Source: CAZHPY01 sp964534705 (GTDB lineage: Bacteria; Omnitrophota; Gorgyraeia; 2-01-FULL-45-10). Taken from it: 7,479 nt of DNA. Below the pieces are notes generated by a model. The model was not told the DNA's origin and searched no databases. It saw only the letters and a list, made by a program, of their open reading frames with translations. Shown piece by piece: positions 6,755 through 7,479 of this stretch. Position numbers and translations under genes: made by a program. How positions within the stretch are numbered: position 1 is the first letter of the stretch; every line of letters begins with the position of its first letter. The stretch spans positions 1-7,479 of the forward strand of contig CAZHPY010000074.1 in the NCBI GenBank assembly GCA_964534705.1, read 5' to 3'.

Positions 6755-6783
6755 AGAAAGCGGCTACCCCGTAAAGCCCGCCT
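6755..6783 (+). repeat. Third, diverged copy of the terminal repeat
   Basis: ACCCCGTAAAGCCCGCCT (6766-6783) matches ACCCCACAAGGCCCGCCT of copy 2 (6672-6689) at 15 of 18 positions, in the same orientation. The upstream similarity (GAAAGCGGCT) is weaker. It is followed by an AT-rich dyad (GCAAA 6784-6788 with TTTGC 6808-6812), which recalls the inside of the complete element and suggests a decayed second copy. Confidence 0.5.
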
Positions 6784-6837
6784 GCAAATCTAAATTTTTT
6801 AAAATATTTTGCAAGAATTTCGGCACTTTTAGCGTCT

Positions 6838-6870
6838 TTATATATAGGAGGACATTGTGCCTATATATAA
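6838..6870. promoter_or_regulatory. 11-bp perfect stem-loop with a Shine-Dalgarno-like sequence at its loop
   Basis: TTATATATAGG (6838-6848) and CCTATATATAA (6860-6870) are perfect inverted repeats around an 11-nt loop. AGGAGG (6846-6851) and a GTG (6857-6859) lie at the stem top and in the loop. It sits about 20 bp upstream of the toxin-antitoxin -35 box and could be an operator or an RNA control element. Confidence 0.55.
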
Positions 6871-6901
6871 GCGGAAAACAGATTTTCCACTTGACTTGTA
6901 G
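6857..6901 (+). CDS. Possible 14-codon leader peptide upstream of the toxin gene
   Basis: GTG 6857 is preceded by a perfect AGGAGG with 5-nt spacing and opens a short frame ending at TAG 6899-6901, encoding (M)PIYKRKTDFPLDL. It is in the same frame as the toxin, 18 bp before its ATG. The start lies in the loop of the 6838-6870 hairpin. The recognisable toxin promoter lies downstream of this start, so expression would need an upstream promoter that I cannot identify. It may be fortuitous. Confidence 0.2.
   Translation: MPIYKRKTDFPLDL
6873..6888. repeat. 6-bp perfect dyad GGAAAA/TTTTCC
   Basis: GGAAAA and TTTTCC flank the 4-nt CAGA, directly between the larger hairpin and the -35 box. It may be a protein-binding site or part of a stacked RNA fold. 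Confidence 0.45.
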
Positions 6902-6919
6902 CACAAATGTATATACAAT
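6891..6919 (+). promoter_or_regulatory. Promoter of the toxin-antitoxin operon
   Basis: TTGACT (6891-6896, one mismatch) is 17 bp before TACAAT (6914-6919, one mismatch). The -10 box directly touches the toxin ATG at 6920, so a start at the usual distance would fall at or just inside the first codons. This implies leaderless translation, a slightly different start, or another promoter. Confidence 0.65.
6896..6918. promoter_or_regulatory. Candidate antitoxin operator: two adjacent palindromes within the promoter
   Basis: TTGT-AGC-ACAA (6896-6906) and the perfect 10-bp palindrome TGTATATACA (6908-6917) lie side by side across the spacer and -10 box. Ribbon-helix-helix antitoxins bind short palindromes as tandem dimers to repress their own operon, so this is a reasonable site for autoregulation. 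The assignment is by position and symmetry only. Confidence 0.45.
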
Positions 6920-7180
6920 ATGAAAGAGATCAGATGGAATGAGCTAAAGAATAAACGACTCAAGTTAACTCGCGGTGTATCTTTTGAAGAAATATTAAAG
7001 GCTGAATCAATAGGTATTAAGCGGCATCCCACAAGAGAAAGTCAGGATGTAATGCTTTTTAAATATAGGAGCTATATTTGGGTCGTACCATATGTAGAAG
7101 GAAACGGCTATATATTCTTAAAAACATTATACCCTTGTAGAAAATATACAAAATTATATAAAAAAGGAGAACTATTATGA
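6920..7180 (+). CDS. BrnT-like toxin of a type II toxin-antitoxin system
   Basis: This 86-residue protein resembles the BrnT family, small RelE-fold ribonucleases that cut RNA and stop translation. The N-terminus reads IRWNELKNKRLKLTRGVSFEEI, close to the family pattern Wd-x2-K-x3-N-x2-KHGVSFEE. The C-terminal part, with hydrophobic strands (YIWVVPYV, YIFLKTLYP) ending in RKYTKLYKKG, matches the strands and Arg/Thr/Tyr-rich final helix of that fold. Catalytic residues cannot be fixed from sequence alone. ATG 6920 is the only in-frame start after TAG 6899-6901, and no Shine-Dalgarno site precedes it. The stop overlaps the antitoxin start as ATGA. The gene is only about 32% G+C, clearly lower than the ABC-F gene, which suggests acquisition. 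Other RelE-like families are possible. Confidence 0.7.
   Translation: MKEIRWNELKNKRLKLTRGVSFEEILKAESIGIKRHPTRESQDVMLFKYRSYIWVVPYVEGNGYIFLKTLYPCRKYTKLYKKGELL
7164..7170 (+). promoter_or_regulatory. Strong ribosome binding site for the antitoxin
   Basis: AAGGAGA lies 6 nt before ATG 7177, inside the last codons of the toxin gene. It contrasts with the toxin, which has no visible site, and would favour antitoxin production from the shared mRNA. Confidence 0.8.
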
Positions 7181-7431
7181 GACGAATTAAGCTTACCAGA
7201 TATGAAAAAGATATAGAAAATAGGCTTTTACGCGGCGAATACGTACCCGTATCGAAAGAAAAATTTAATGAGATCGCTGCGATGTTAGCAGCCCGCAGGA
7301 AAGATACGGTATTGAATATACGGGTAAATAGCCAGGACCTCAAGCAGATAAAGGAGAAGGCGCAAAAGCTCGGAATCCGCTACCAGACCTTTATTTCCGA
7401 GATCCTACATCGCGTCGCCCAAACGGGCTAA
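7177..7431 (+). CDS. CopG-type ribbon-helix-helix antitoxin
   Basis: This 84-residue protein is the expected partner of the BrnT-like toxin. The C-terminal half (residues ~43-81) is a ribbon-helix-helix DNA-binding domain: a strand TVLNIRVN (44-51), a first helix from SQDLKQIKEKAQKLG, and a second from YQTFISEILHRV. The segment IRYQTFISEILH is characteristic of the CopG_antitoxin family. The N-terminal half (RYEKDIENRLLRGEYVPVS) is the likely toxin-binding part, with the acidic E-x2-IE pattern seen in this group. It should neutralise the toxin and repress the operon by binding palindromes near the promoter. It overlaps the toxin gene by 4 bp, so translation is probably coupled. Toxin-before-antitoxin order is typical of BrnTA. 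Confidence 0.8.
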   Translation: MRRIKLTRYEKDIENRLLRGEYVPVSKEKFNEIAAMLAARRKDTVLNIRVNSQDLKQIKEKAQKLGIRYQTFISEILHRVAQTG

Positions 7432-7448
7432 TTTCTAGTTTCTTTTTC
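7417..7448 (+). terminator. Weak candidate terminator after the antitoxin gene
   Basis: GCCC-AAAC-GGGC (7417-7428) forms a 4-bp GC stem ending at the antitoxin stop codon and is followed by a T-rich stretch (7432-7448) with one run of five T. The stem is short and the T-tract is interrupted, so it is only a possibility. Confidence 0.25.
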
Positions 7449-7479
7449 TCTCATCCCCACCCCCATCCTCGACCCATAA

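Larger units (their letters stand above)
6462..6919. other. 458-bp intergenic region dense in inverted repeats
   Basis: No gene-sized ORF with coding character is seen between the ABC-F stop and the toxin gene. The stretch holds, in order: a small palindrome CTAAGCCTTAG (6472-6482), an inverted-repeat-bounded element (6510-6688), a third copy of its end sequence (6755-6783), an AT-rich dyad (6784-6812), an 11-bp stem with an 11-nt loop (6838-6870), a 6-bp dyad (6873-6888) and the toxin promoter. No classical stem-plus-T-run terminator for the ABC-F gene is present, so the repeat structures may serve that purpose. Confidence 0.7.

Noticed and set aside
6462..6870. CRISPR array or integron attC site
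   Set aside because: The repeats are inverted, diverged and irregularly spaced, with no repeat-spacer periodicity and no cas, integrase or cassette genes.
6899..6922. Toxin N-terminus extended through TAG 6899 by stop-codon readthrough
   Set aside because: The family-typical N-terminus begins at ATG 6920, and nothing suggests suppression or recoding of the amber codon.
6838..7032. Minus-strand ORF of 64 codons across the toxin promoter and gene
   Set aside because: It overlaps the promoter, the dyads and the toxin N-terminus; hydrophobic stretches come from AT-rich sequence on the opposite strand.

Overview
This window looks like chromosomal DNA from a bacterium, probably an uncultured or metagenome-derived one. 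Shine-Dalgarno sites (for example at 4234-4242 and 7164-7170) and sigma70-type promoters are recognisable. A small protein with an N-terminal membrane anchor and a coiled coil fits a diderm cell. Base composition and gene mix would fit a PVC or Omnitrophota-like lineage, but no marker gene fixes the phylum, so the assignment is tentative.

Layout, left to right. (1) 2-490 (+): the 3' part of a PuuD-like class I glutamine amidotransferase (peptidase C26 family), cut by the window edge. (2) 587-1771 (+): an extended SDR oxidoreductase of the thioester-reductase / fatty-acyl-reductase type, with a good promoter just inside the end of the preceding gene. (3) 1777-4149 (-): a 790-residue fusion of an alpha/beta hydrolase with a CoA-dependent acyltransferase-like domain carrying HxxxDG. 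It converges on the SDR with only 5 bp between stop codons. (4) 4150-4245: a divergent promoter region. (5) 4246-4515 (+): a small membrane-anchored coiled-coil protein. (6) 4560-6461 (+): an ABC-F ATPase, probably ribosome-associated. (7) 6462-6919: a 458-bp intergenic region full of inverted repeats, including a MITE-like unit at 6510-6688 with about 32-bp terminal inverted repeats, a third related copy at 6755-6783, and several dyads leading into a promoter. (8) 6920-7180 and 7177-7431 (+): a toxin-antitoxin operon with a BrnT-like toxin first and a CopG-type ribbon-helix-helix antitoxin second, overlapping by ATGA.

How the genes may work together. The SDR and the hydrolase-acyltransferase could both act on acyl thioesters (reduction, and hydrolysis or transfer), so a lipid or ester role is plausible but inferred. 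The coiled-coil gene and ABC-F gene are co-directional 44 bp apart and may be co-transcribed. The toxin-antitoxin pair is AT-rich (the toxin gene is about 32% G+C against roughly half in the ABC-F gene), sits beside a repeat-rich spacer, and looks like an acquired accessory module.

The features most worth a second look are the nested inverted-repeat element at 6510-6688, the hydrolase-acyltransferase fusion, and the toxin's start codon, which abuts the -10 box with no Shine-Dalgarno site. I did not find a clearly new multi-gene system.
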